Notes under the pieces: generated by a model
Told to the model about the DNA's origin: nothing
Database searches by the model: none
What the model saw: only the letters and a program-made list of their open reading frames with translations
Part shown: positions 10,112-21,654 of the stretch, piece by piece
Layout of the letters: every line of letters starts with the position of its first letter
Numbering within the stretch: the stretch's first letter is position 1
DNA from: Multifurca ochricompacta
Taxonomy: Eukaryota > Basidiomycota > Agaricomycetes > Russulales > Russulaceae
Length of the DNA stretch: 58,262 nucleotides
Direction of reading: 5' to 3'
Assembly: GCA_022496185.1 (NCBI GenBank)
Contig: WTXG01000224.1
Span: forward strand, 1 to 58,262
Translations under genes and position numbers: made by a program

Positions 10112-13100
10112 CTACTTAGGCGAGTTAATCTCTAGCCCAAGTTGACTCCTGAATTTCAGGAATTTGACGCGTCCCAAATTCTTGGTGAACATGTCTGCGG
10201 GATTTTCAGAGCCTTCTATAAAGAATAGCTCGATTTTCTTCTCCTGTACAATTTGTCTAATGTAGTGGAAGCGGATATCAATATGTTTTATCCGTCGCTC
10301 TTGTACAGGATTAGAGGCCATAAAGATGGAGCCTTGGTTATCACCGCAGAGGGGAATGGGTCCTAGATCAATGCCAATTTCACTTAGAAGCGATTTGATC
10401 CATACAATCTGTTGCGTTGTATCAGAAAGCGACATGTATTCTGCTTCAGTGGATGAGAGCACTGTGGTCTTTTGCACTCTAGAATTCCAGCTGAATATCC
10501 CATTCACTATTTTCACCATATATCCAGTAGTAGATCGGCGATCTATTGGGTTTGACGCCCAATCAGAATCAGCGCACACGATCAATCTGCCATTTGATCT
10601 GCCATCGTAGATAAGCGTGTAATCGGATGTGCCAGCTAAATATCGGCAGATATACAGCGCTCGATCAAGATGATCTTGAGATGGATTAGCGGCAAATTGA
10701 GATAGCCTTGTCACTGCAAAGGCAATATCTGGTCGCGTGCCCAACATAATGTAAAGTAATGAGCCGATTACTTGTTGGAACTTTGAACAAATGGAAGGAT
10801 CGGCAGGTTCAGTGTTAGGCTCTGGATGATAGCCTTCTGGGAGAGGAGTGGGCGCAAATTTCGCGTTGAGCATCCCAAAGCGTTGCAGCACTTTAGTTAG
10901 GTATGGCTGTTGATCAAGTAGAATTTTGCCATCCTTCCTAGTTATGCGCATTCGCAAGAACTCCTTTGTATCTCCTAGATCCCTGCACTCCCATTTGTTC
11001 ATAAAGTCAGTTTTTAATTTTCTGACTAGGACTTCGTCATTCCCCATAAATAACGCATCATCGACATATACAATGATGATGACAATTGACCCATTATTAG
11101 CCTTATATAGAAATAGGCCTGAGTCTGAGAGTAGGCGTTTACAGCCCATCGCTGCCATGGATTTATCCAGCGCCTTCCACCATGCTAAGGCAGCTTGTTT
11201 AAGACCATAAATGGCGCATTGTAGTTGTAGCACTTTGGTTTCTTGTCCTTTAATTTTGAAACCTTCAGGTTGTTCCATGTATAGCTCTTCATCTAGTTCA
11301 CCATACAGGAAAGCACTTTTGACGTCTAATCCAGTGATGTGCCAATCCTCAAGCACTGCAAGTGCGAGCATCAACCGGACAGTCTCAAACCTTACAACAG
11401 GCAAGAATATTTCATTAAAGTCAATGCCTTCAACCTGAGAAAAGCCTTTGGCAACAAGCCTAGCTTTTTTACAACCATCAGATTTTTGGTCAAAGACCCA
11501 TCTGTTTTTTATTGTCTTCCTCCCTTTGGGAGGGTCCACAAGCGTAAAGACATTCTGTCTGCGAAGTGCCTCAAGTTCTTCACAACAGGCTGTCTTCCAT
11601 TCCTTTTGTTGCGTGTCAGGCATGCGCAAAATATCTCTATATGTCCATTCTCATATATTGGACATGTCTAGTGGCTGTGAATCATGTGGAACTGCTTTGG
11701 CGAGCAGATAATTCACAAATTCTCCTCCCCCTTCCTGGGCTAGTTGAGATACGAGATCTACTAGATCCTCAACTTCATCATCACTCCCCCTTATGGGTGT
11801 AAGCAGATCGTTGCTAGTGCGGGCCAGAGTGTCGAGACTAGGACCAGGAACCTGTCTCAAACGCGTGGATGGAATCGGGGAGCTACCCTGAGGTTCCACT
11901 GCTTGTCTCCATTGCCGCATCCGCTGAATGTCTGTAATCTGATCAACGGGGTGCCTGTTATCCCCATAGACATTCCCAGGGTGAAGTGCAACTTTCCTTT
12001 CCCATGTAGAGCGCCGCAAAGGCACTGGTTGTTGTTCTGGCACAGGAGAAGGCAAGGGTACCTCTGGCTGTGAAGCGCTAGGTTCTTTGTCAAGAACCTG
12101 AGGTCCTTCTATTTGTTTGGAAGGTGGAAGGCAAGATGGTAGGAAATCATCATCATCCACTAAAGGAATGGGCTGTGTATCCGGCCCTTCAGTATGTAGA
12201 GGCTCATTCAATTTTGTAACTCCACGCCATCTGGTGGAATCACACTTAGGGAAGAGATTCTCATCAAAGAGGGCTGTAGCTTGCATGTATAATTGATTAT
12301 TGCTAAGCTTCATGAACAGATGGCCTTTAATGCCATCTGCCTGCCCAATGTACACCATAAGTTCTGACTTAGGTGCTAGTTTATTGCTGCGATGTTCTTC
12401 AGGAATGTAGACATATGCACCACATCCAAAGACGCGCAAATGAGATATCTCTGGTGCCTCTCCATGTATTTTTTCATAAGGTGTCTGCCATTTCAGGCGA
12501 CGTACAGGAGTCCTATTGTAGAGATGCACCACATGCAATACAGCAAATTCCCACCAAGAGTCTGGAAGACATGACTCAATGCGCATCGATTGCGCTTTAT
12601 CCATACAAGTGCGCATGAAGCGCTCCGCACGGCCGTTTTGTTGGGGAGTATAAGGCACACTCTGTAGGATTTTTATCCCTTCATCTTTTAGTACATTCAT
12701 AAATACATCAGACTTGTATTCGCCACCAGCATCAGACATCCACTCTTTAATGGTGGTGTTATGTTGATTTTTGATCATGGCAAGGAATTGTTGCAAAGCA
12801 TTTATTGCAGCAGACTTAGTGCGCAAACAGACAATCCACGCGAATGACATATAATCATCAATAAAGCTGATAAAATATTTGTATTTATGATAAGATTCTA
12901 CCGGGAAGATCTTCAGATCTGAATGAATGCACTCAAATGGCTTTGAGGCACGTGTTTCAGACAGGAGATAAGATTGCGAAGGCATCTTGCCTTGTGTGCA
13001 TCCTGGGCATAAGGGAGCTGTCTTCGGATAAGATAGATCTCGGGGGAATCCCTTAGTGTGATCTTTGGCATGATGTAAGACTTCCTTTGAAGGATGTCCT

Positions 13101-14158
13101 AGGCGCTTATGCATTCGATCGTAATCTACAGTGTAGATTGTGGAGTAAGATTGTAAATTTGTGATCTTAGAATGAAGCCAATAGATAGTTTGGCCAGGAA
13201 TTGCCGGATGGCATTGAATAACAGGGACTTTGGATCCCTTATTGTGCAAGGTTAATTGGTGTTCATCCCCATAGACGTTCAGCCCTTGCTTAAGAAATTC
13301 TCCGACACTCAGGAGTCTCCCAGTAATATCAGGAATGTAATATACTGGATATAAGCGCATAGTGCGCGTTCTAGTGACTCCATTGTATGTGACATCGTGT
13401 TCTAGTAGAACTGTACCCTTCCCTTTGATATAGATTGGCTTAGAAGCCATTTTAACGGGCTCAGGGTTTGTCATGTCCTCATACTCAATGAAATCGTCGA
13501 GAGAAAAGGTAAAGTGCGATGAAGCACCTGAATCTAAGAGCCATGTTATATGGCTATCGTCCGTAGTCTTTCCTTTACATTTAGCACACAGGCAATTATG
13601 CCGCAACTCAAATATATTGGTGCATGACCTAAAGTCATGTACTGTGCTGTTTACTCCTGCATAACAACGGCTCTCAATGGGGGGTTCCCTAGAAGCGCGA
13701 ACTAAAGAAGCATAAATGCATCTATAAGCTTTGCAGGGTAGAAGGAAAGGAGGGACGTACACATCTTGATCGTCGTCCTCATCTAGACCAGCCAGATCAG
13801 CCAACTGATCATCAAGATGATCAGAACCCCAGTCCAGAGGATTATTGGGGTCCTCCTCCTCATCTTCTGAATCGATGTTGATAGGTGAGGGGGATCTGGT
13901 TTTCTTGCAGGGCAGCTCATCTCCATCCTCTTCAAGGTCCTCCAGTTTGGTCTTACTGGACGATGCTCTTGAGAATTGGTCAGTGGTGCGGGCCTCAAGT
14001 GGTTTAATGTTATGAGAGGTCCCTGGCACACCTATATCATCACACAGATCCAAGGCTTGGTTAAATGCTTGATAGCAGCCAGGGATCTGCTCCTTAGGTG
14101 TGGTATGCATCACGATGTGAGGCCTTCTGTTCCTGTAATGAGATTTAAACACAGGAGG
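10112..14158 (-). pseudogene. Copia-1 Pol: protease, integrase, reverse transcriptase, RNase H
   Basis: Domains in order on the minus strand: aspartic protease with LLDSGASSHF (about 13545); GAG-pre-integrase with RLGHPSKEVLHH; integrase core with HSDLK, DAGGEYKSDVF and NGRAERFMR supplying the D,D,E residues; reverse transcriptase (NRWVFDQK, YVDDALF catalytic motif near 11060); RNase H of Copia type (DSDWASNP, STEAEYMSLSD). Reading is open except for one TGA at about 11651, where Copia-2 has CAA; both are one transition from CGA. The frame enters from gag across the chromovirus insertion. Apart from this stop and the insertion it is well preserved, so the element is fairly young. Confidence 0.9.
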
Positions 14159-14163
14159 TGAGG

Positions 14164-14746
14164 TGTTACATCCAGTGTGGGACGTTCCGCACGACTTGTG
14201 CGACAGCGTTGGTCAAGGGTTTCAGATAAGAGGTCAATAGGACCTCTTGGAGTTTAGGGGACGAGTCAAAGTCGAAGGGGCTGCACCCTAAGACAATGTT
14301 GAACAGAAAGTGCCAAAAGCACTGAGACAAGTCAGAGATTGCAAGGGGAAGTCCGAAAGACGAACACCAATGTATTCAATAAGTCGAGTCTAAGGTCTAC
14401 AACATAGCTAAGACAGACTTATATATGTAAATGGATGGGCATCTATAGATAAGGATATCGGAGTCATGTGGGCCCGAAGATACGAAAGCGGATGGCGTAA
14501 AGCCTGGCTTCTGATAGGGGATTAAGTAAATGTCCGGTCGTAAAGATAAGAAGATAGAAGATAAGAAAGGACAAGCATAGACAAACGGTAAGTACATAAG
14601 TCCAAACAACAGTCACGGGGATGGAAGCAATGCATGTGAGGGGTCCCAGGAGGGAGATGTAATGAGGAAGTGAAGGGTTGGTGGACGAGTGGGGTCCCGG
14701 TTGGGGAGAGTGAAGAAAATAGGGCTGCTGGGCCCTGTTCGTAACA
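14164..14746 (-). repeat. Chromovirus 3' LTR, 583 bp
   Basis: Begins TGTTAC and ends GTAACA when read on the plus strand, a perfect 6-bp inverted terminus. It matches 21655-22236 except for nine C/T or G/A differences at CpG positions and one extra A in caccaatg. Confidence 0.95.
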
Positions 14747-14760
14747 TCACCCTCCCTTCT
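14747..14760 (-). promoter_or_regulatory. Polypurine tract of the chromovirus
   Basis: On the element strand this reads agaagggagggtga and directly abuts the 3' LTR start TGTTAC. It is the expected primer for plus-strand DNA synthesis. Confidence 0.8.
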
Positions 14761-14777
14761 GGCTCAAGCTGACCCAG

Positions 14778-15698
14778 CTAGAAACGCGCACCATCATCAT
14801 CCTGTATCAAGTCCACATAATCATCTGCCAGATTTCGATCCTCCACGGTATAGGTTTCATCTGCTGCGCATTGATGTGTATGCAGGAAGCCATATGGGCT
14901 GCGCTGTCTGCACTGGTGACACAGGTCGTACACTGGACAATCGAGCTCATGATGTCCCGTGTTATGTCGCAGACACTTTCCACACCATCCTGAAGGATTG
15001 ACAATGGTGGGAGCGACTCCCAGACGTCAGAAAATGCAGAATCTGCTCCAGTGGAGGTTACTCTGGCAGTGACGGCACCATTTGTGATTGAGGGGGCAGT
15101 TCCAGCTAATATGATACTTGCTATCACATCGCCAGCAAGTTTCTCCTCAGGGGTTCTCATGCATTCGTGGCATCTTGAATCGGTTAGGCAGCAGTTGTGG
15201 TGCCGCTCCTAGCGATCGTGGAGGAAGGGGTCGGGTGTATGTGTCAGCGTACCTCTCTGCAATGGTCTGATATGCGTCCCCTATCTCCAACCTTTTCCGG
15301 ATCTCCGTCAGCTCCTGCTCAACTTGGAACATGCCTCTCGTGAGCCTCATCATTTGCTTTGCATACTCCTTGTACTGGGTGTTGAGCGTGGTGCGAAGTG
15401 CGAGGGTTTTCCGCAGTCTCATTACTTCAGCTTTGAGACGCAGGAGTTGCATGTCGTTCAACACCTCGTCAATTGCAAAGGCTCAGGGGTCGTCAGCCGC
15501 AAGGTGTCCCAGCTGTTCGTCGGTCATTGTGTGGTGAAGACGACCTGTGTATCGCTCCTCCAAGTAAACTGGGGCCCCATAGACAGGCCCGTCCTTTTTC
15601 ATACACCCCGCGACATCCATCCCTCCATTGGTGTAAAAGATGTACTTAGCTATAGCCTTCTCTCCGTCGGCCATGGTAATTTCAAGGGGGAAGTACAT
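14778..15698 (-). pseudogene. Accessory 3' ORF with tandem zinc knuckles
   Basis: One reading frame on the element (minus) strand runs from an ATG at 15698 to TAG at 14778, interrupted only by TGA codons at 15483, 15147 and about 15066, each one C-to-T change from CGA. The middle part (about 15464-15240) is rich in Leu/Lys/Glu/Arg heptads (LLRLKAEVMRLRK ... EQELTEIRKRLE) and should form a coiled coil. It is followed by a canonical C-x2-C-x4-H-x4-C knuckle (CWRCDSKYHISWNC, 15137-15096), then a second C-x2-C-x6-H-x4-C (14984-14937), then further CxxC and HxxC pairs. Intact length would be about 306 aa. It lies between the chromodomain and the 3' LTR, where env or other extra ORFs sit. A nucleic-acid-binding, Gag-like or chaperone role is inference; I do not know a named family. 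Confidence 0.6.
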
Positions 15699-16156
15699 TG
15701 AAGAGTTTGGGTTATTGGCGAAGGGGAACTTGGTGTTACGCTCAGAGGGGCGTACGCAGTCGAGTGCGGGCGGCTAGGTCACAGAGACAAGGTCGGGACG
15801 ATCTTGGGTCGATGTGGGAGACAATAAGTCCGACGCAGGGTCTACCAGAGTCACAGGCTCAGTGTACAAGTCACAGAGGACGAGCACCAAAGGGGCGAGT
15901 TCGGGTGGTGAGACGCAAGGAAGGAAGTTAAAGGTCCACAAGGCTTCTGATTGACACAAAAGCTCAAGATGGGGAACATCTGAGCGAGACTAGCTAGGGT
16001 ATATATACATGCTGGACTAGCTTAGTCATCAGGGTTCTTATCTGCCTATCTAGGCGCCTGTGGTTCTGGACGTGTGACTATGGAACCTTCCATCAGAACC
16101 AACGCCACCGTCTTCCCACGTCAACTAAGGTTCAGGGTCCTTCTGTACACGAGGCA

Positions 16157-16576
16157 TCAAACCTTACTGTCACGTGATCTGCTTCTGTACCTCATGCCGT
16201 ATCTGTCTTCTGGACTTCGGCGTGGGACATCATGACTAAGCCGGCGATGTCCTTGCGGACCCCGTGCGGCTACTGTCACTGCTTGTGTGTCCCCCACGTC
16301 TTGCCGTCTGTCGGGTACGCTGGGTAGGTCGTAACACTCAGGCACGTCATCATCTTGCTCCATGCTGAGGAGGTTGTTTGGATGGGGTTCTTCAGAGTGG
16401 GTGAAGTTGTCATTTGGGTTGGGTGACTGGTTCTTAACGCACTCTTCAGCAGCGTCGTAGTCGATGGGAGAGGAAGGACGAGTAGAGGGGTGAGCAGAAG
16501 GAAAGGCTTCCACAACCACAGTAGTGGCGGCGAAGGCGTCAATGGCAGTGGAGGCAGCGATGAAGGAAGAGGACAT
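16157..16576 (-). CDS. Small extra ORF of the chromovirus, unknown function
   Basis: An open frame of 139 codons on the element strand just downstream of pol. The first 40 residues are Ala/Ser/Val-rich; the middle is acidic and Asn/Pro-rich; the C-terminus is basic and Arg/Ser-rich (RYRSRSRDSK). No domain is recognised. It is in a different frame from the zinc-knuckle ORF; a small intron could join them into one product, but no splice pair was established. It could equally be chance coding potential. Confidence 0.35.
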   Translation of the reverse strand: MSSSFIAASTAIDAFAATTVVVEAFPSAHPSTRPSSPIDYDAAEECVKNQSPNPNDNFTHSEEPHPNNLLSMEQDDDVPECYDLPSVPDRRQDVGDTQAVTVAARGPQGHRRLSHDVPRRSPEDRYGMRYRSRSRDSKV

Positions 16577-16648
16577 ATTGGTTTGTAGTTAGGATGTTGC
16601 TGGTGAAGCTTTGTTCTGGGGAAGAAAAGTCGGGGGTTTGCTCTCCTT

Positions 16649-19600
16649 TTAACTACTCCTGGGCGCCTGAGGATGTCGTAAGTGGAACTCCGTGATCAAG
16701 TCCGGGGCAAAGATATTCCCGGCTGGTTCCCACAAATTGTCAGAGTCTGGGAATCCCTTCCACTTGATCAGGTAGTGTAGTTTGCGCCCTCAGCCTCGAT
16801 AAGCGGAGTTCATAATCTGCTCCACTTCCCACTCTGCTTCTCCATCGACTAGTTCCGGCGGAGGTCTTGGGAAGTTTTCCCCATGAATGGATGTTTCCCT
16901 GTATGGTGTCAGAAGCTTCGCATGGAAGACTGGGTGGATCTTCCATGTGGGGGGGAGTTTGAGTTCATATGACACATCCAATAACTTCCTTGTGATTCTG
17001 AAGGGCCCGTGACATCGGGGTGCCAACTTAGCCGTGGGATGTGATGTATGGATGTGCTTCCCTTCCAGCCAAACCTGTTCATTGGCTCGATAAGGTGTGA
17101 ATTTGAGGGCTTATCCGATAAGGTCCGCTGTGCCTTTAACAGGTTTTCATTGGCCGTTTTCGGATCTCATCCCATTGGCTGAGTCGCTGTGTGGTCGTGG
17201 GGACATTTGTTGGCTTATCAGTCCATGTGGTGCATGGTACCCAGCCCATGATAAGGGAAAATGGGGGGGTTCTTGTTGTGCCGTTAGGCCAGGAGTTATG
17301 TGCAAATTCTGCTGTTGCCAGCCAGTCCGCCCAGTCGTCCTGTCTTCCGTTGCACCAGAATCAGAGGTACTGCTCTAGCCATTGATTGGTACGCTCCGAC
17401 TGCCCATCTGTTTGGGGGTGATAGGCTGTCGAGATGTTTTGCTGTATGTCCAGAACCTTGCATAATGCTCTGGGAACGTCAAAGTAAAGCTGGGGTCTCG
17501 ATCAGAGATGATCTTTTCTGGGAGACCATAGTGTCGATAAACGTGGTCAAGATAGAGTTTGGCCACTCCCTCCACTGTGATGGACTCCTTGCATGGTATG
17601 AAGAGTGCTGCTTTGGAGTAGTGTGGTCTGTGATGGTCAAGATGGAGTCAAAGCCTCTAGAGTTGGGTAGTTTGACTATGAAATCCATGGCGATTTTTGG
17701 AATGGCTGAGACATGGTAGGAGTAATGGGAAGCATTGCCGGAGGGTGCGGGTGTGTATTCACTTTATTAGCCTGGCAGTCTGCACATCCCTTCACATAGT
17801 CTTCGACGTCTTTTTTCATGTTGGGCCACCAGTAGTCACGTTTGGCAAGAGCATAAGTATTGGCAATGCCTGGGTGACCAGCAGAAGGGAGATCGTGGTG
17901 AAAATGGATCACCCCCCTCTTAATGTTGTCCCACCAGTGACAACGAGTCGATCTCCATCCTTCCACCAAAGACCATTGATCTCTTTCAGGTTATGGGCGT
18001 CAGCCCACGAGCGGCATAGTTCTGGGTTCATATTTTGTGAGACTTGTGCCCACAGGTCCATATCATGGAGGCTGACTACGGCTGTCTTCGCGAACACCTC
18101 TTCTGGGAGGACAGTTACATGGTCATTGTCGTCTTCCCCTGTATGCATGTCTGGCCTTCGTGATAGTGCATCCGCTCGCGCATTCTGACTTCCCGCAATG
18201 TGTTTCAGGGTAAAGTCGTACTCCTCAAGCTCTAGGACCTCTCGGGCTACGTGTCGGCTGATCTTGTGGGGTTCTTTCCAGTACAGCAGGTTAGAATGAT
18301 CAGTATAGATGACTGTTTTGTGAGGGTTCCCTGCAAGGTATGGCCACCAATGCCGTAGTGCCTTGACTATGGCTAGGAGTTCCCGATCCCAAATGTCATA
18401 ATTTCGTTCAGCGGATGAAAAGGTTTCTGAGTAGTATGCCACTGGGTGAGGTACTTGCAAATTGTCCCTTTGATACAACACCACTCCATTTGTGAAATGG
18501 GAGGCATCCACTTCTAGCTCGAAGGGGCAGCTCAGGTCAAGTTGAATAAGTACTGGTTCTGAGCCAACCAGGTCTCTAATCTGTTCAAATGCTCGTTGTT
18601 GTTCGGTACTCCAATGCCATGGCACATCCTTCTTTAGTAGGTCATTTAGGGGTCGTGCTATGCCCGAGAATCCTTTAACGAAACACCGGTAGAAGTTGCA
18701 GAACCCAATAAAGGATCGGACATCCTTGACACAAGTTGGCGTTGGCCATTCCCAAATTCCTTGTACCTTGACAGGGTCCATACGCACTTGTCCTCCCTCC
18801 AGGATCACTCCCAAGTACTCAACGCTTTGCTGCTCAAAGGAACATTTTGTGGGTTTGAGGTACAAATCGTGTTCATGCAATATGTCTAGCACCTGATGTA
18901 CTCATTCTCGGTGGTGATTCAAATCGTTGGCGGTGGCAACCAAGATGTCATCCATATAGACTACCACTTTGCCAGTGAGGATGAGGTCTCGGAAGATGTG
19001 ATTCATCATGGATTGGAACGTTGCTGGTGAATTGGTAAGCCCGAAGAACATGACATTTGGTTCAAATAATCCTTGGTTCGTTTTGAATGCCGCTTTGCAC
19101 TGGTCGCCTTCCTTGATTCTGACATTGTTGTAACCCCACCGTACATCCATCTTTGAGAAGAGGGATTTATCCCACATGGTGTCGATGAGTTCAGAAATGA
19201 GGGGCAGGGGATAGGCGTTCTTTACAGTATACATGTTAATTTTCCGGTAGTCCTGGACTGGTTGCAGCTTGCCGTCCTTCTTTTTGATAAAGAAGAAGGG
19301 TGAGGCATACTGCGACTTGGATGGACGAATGTATCCCTTGGCTAGATGTTCCTCGAGGAATTCAGTAAGTGCCACCTGTTCGGTTTGAGACAGTGGATAG
19401 ACTTTACAGTCTATAGCAGCTGGCGTGTCTGGGAGGAGGTCGATGGCATGGTCCCATGGTCACTCTGGGGGGAAGCGATGTGATTCTTCCTCGGAGAATA
19501 CCCTCCAATGCCGCTGATAAACACTTGGCACTACGTCATGGTAAGTCTTCTCAGCTTGTCCCTGCATGGCCTTCTGGGCCAGTTCTGATGCTTTGGTGGC

Positions 19601-20128
19601 ATAACATTGACCAGGGTCTTCCCCTTCTTCTGTTTGTGCAATTCTGATTACCAGATGCCTGATTGCGTAATCATAACCCAGCGACGTGATAATGGTTGGG
19701 TATGAGTCCTTATCCATGGTCGCATCAGCCCAATTAATCTTTGGTTCAAAAGCCGCAAGCCATGGATATCCCAAGATAAGGTCCTCATCTCCTAGATCTG
19801 TAATTAAGAAGTGAATGACTTTCGTCGTTTCTCCAACCTGGACCTTTAGGTCTGTATAGTGGGTGATCTTTCCGGCGTGATTGGCCGTTCCGTCGATATT
19901 CCAAATGTTCTTTTCCTGGGGAAGTGCCAGTCTTCCCAGACCCATGGTTTGTATCAGTCGTGGATGAATGAAATTGTCTGTGGCTCCGGAGTCCACTAAG
20001 ATATCTCGGTCGGCCGTCCTCTGTGTAGTTTCAAAATGTACTGGTATTTTCAATGACTTGAATCGACTAGCATACACAGAGGTAACATGGAGCGCTCGTG
20101 CCCAGGCCAATGGGTTTGAGCCTAACAA
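16649..20128 (-). pseudogene. Chromovirus Pol: PR-RT-RH-IN-chromodomain
   Basis: Order on the minus strand: protease with ILVDSGATDNFIHP (about 20010); reverse transcriptase ([31 protein letters not shown], catalytic YMDD near 18960); RNase H (FELEVDAS, YTDHSNLLYW, DALSRRPD near 18170); integrase H2C2 zinc site (HHDLPSAGHP ... CADCQANK); integrase core ([20 protein letters not shown] near 17400 giving D,D,E); GPF/HPVFHAKLL module near 16960; chromodomain with LHYLIKWKGFPDSDNLWEP (about 16780-16725), ending at TAA 16649. Pol overlaps the end of gag by 7 nt in the -1 frame. TGA stops near 19460, 18902, 17350 and 16790 and frameshifts near 17918, 17680 and 17560 inactivate it; one frameshift is in a run of six G. 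Confidence 0.9.
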
Positions 20129-21635
20129 AAATCCTTTTTCGCGAAAGCTTTTTCTACCAAAATAGCGCGTACTTCCTCACTCTCCTTCATCATATTAGCC
20201 CATATATCCTGGGCTTTTTCTTCCTTTGATCTTTTATCCACAGTGGGCAGGTTATTCTGAGCAGGGCTTTCTGGTGTGACGGTTGCCGTGGCAGCATGTA
20301 CTCCTCTCTTGGGACAATCTCGCGACATGTGTCCTAATGCTCTGCAGCGAAAGCATCGCCCTTCCTTCATTAACACCTGCTGCTCATCTTCTGTGAGTGC
20401 TGCCTGAGCTCGGGCTCGATCCGCAGAGGTATCCATAGCATTTGGATCCCGCTGGGTATGATGGGCAGGTTTTACTCCGAAAGCGGCCTTCCACTGGTCT
20501 CGGGTCTTCCCCTTCTTGGTATCGACTCCAAACCGTGTTTGGAAGTCCAAGTAGTCTTGTTGCTGCCGTCAGGCAGCATCAACCCAAGTATCCTAGTCGT
20601 GGGGATGATGGAACTGTATGATGTTTTTGACTAAGGGGTTGGGCAGTCCTTGTGAGAAGAGGTCTAGTGTGGCCTCCTCATCCGTGTCGTAGCCTGCTCT
20701 ATTGGCCAGACTTCTGAACTTGGCGACGTATGCATCCAATTCGCCTTTTTCCATTCTGAGGGATTTCAATTCTCGGGCTGCCTTCTGCTTGGCTTGCCCA
20801 TCTGTGAAGGCATCTTTGAACCTTTCGGCAATGATCTCCCAAAGGCCTTCGCTTGTGGTACGACGCCCGCTTTCAACTTGCTCATTTAACCACTCCAATT
20901 GCTCCATGGTCCAATCATCTACCGCGTCCCCTGGATTAAGGAGAGGAACAGATTGGCACGTTGGAACGGGTTGACAATCTGTGGGACGTCATGATTGAAG
21001 TTCTTGAAAGTTGTGAACTCCAACATGAACTTCTTGCTCTGCGCGCAATCTCCTGTGAACGTCTGGGGTAATACTCCCAACAGCCGTCCCAATGGGGGAG
21101 GAATGTTTGGTGGGGGTGCCACAGGGGCTGGTGGGGCGGGGTCTGGAAGTTGGGCGGCGATGGTGGACATGGGTGGGTGAGATAGGATGACGGTTTCTGT
21201 AGACTGTAATGATATCTGGGGAGTTGTCAAAGCAGGGGCTCTGAACGTGACAACTGTGGGTGCAACTGGAAACGTAGTCGCTGCTAATGCTGGTGCTTCT
21301 CCTTCGCTGGGTTCTTCTACGTACTCCTCAGGTTCGGAGTCCGTGACAATGGCCGGAGGGTTTTCTCTCCACAGGCCTAGTCCAAATTCAGGTGGGGCAG
21401 GTCTGGTCGTGACCCAAGAGTTTCGACTGTCCAAGTATCGGATACAATACCAAACTCTTTTCTCGTCGTCATATTCTACCAGTTGGTATCTTCCGTCGTG
21501 ATAGACGTAGTATCCAAACTCGGTTTCAAAGTCTTTCCAGGCGGCAGAGCCAAGTACTTGCTGTGAAAGATTATTCTCGTCTCTGTGCTCGATGAGTTCT
21601 TCTCGGAAGAGGGTCTGACTGCGGCTGGAAGCCAC
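20122..21635 (-). pseudogene. Chromovirus Gag with CCHC zinc knuckle
   Basis: Starts with ATG 21635, seven bases past the primer site. The N-terminal part has a Pro-rich linker (about 21200-21080); the capsid-like helical region follows (FKDAFTDGQAKQKA, YVAKFRSLANRAGYD), and the nucleocapsid motif CFRCRALGHMSRDC lies near 20350. Breaks: a one-base loss in a G run near 20930, a TAG near 20593 and a TGA near 20570. The end at 20122 overlaps pol. This is the packaging and nucleic-acid-binding protein of the element. Confidence 0.85.
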
Positions 21636-21641
21636 TGTGAG

Positions 21642-21652
21642 AGACTCGACTT
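21642..21652 (-). promoter_or_regulatory. Primer-binding site, complementary to the element's own 5' RNA
   Basis: Two bases inside the 5' LTR the element strand reads AAGTCGAGTCT. This is the exact reverse complement of AGACTCGACTT at 21881-21871 in the LTR, which begins about 34 nt after the start of the TATATAAG box (about 21915). No tRNA 3' end (TGG...) match is present. This is the Tf1/sushi self-priming arrangement. Confidence 0.8.
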
Positions 21653-21654
21653 GA

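Noticed and set aside
10326..11802. Plus-strand open frames opposite Copia-1 pol, and similar minus-strand frames opposite Copia-2
   Set aside because: Antisense shadows of the reverse transcriptase and integrase coding sequence.
20122..20140. Classical -1 slippery heptamer at the chromovirus gag-pol overlap
   Set aside because: Pol is in the -1 frame, but the bases near the overlap (gcgaaaaagg, gatttttgt) do not form a canonical X-XXY-YYZ heptamer in the gag frame.
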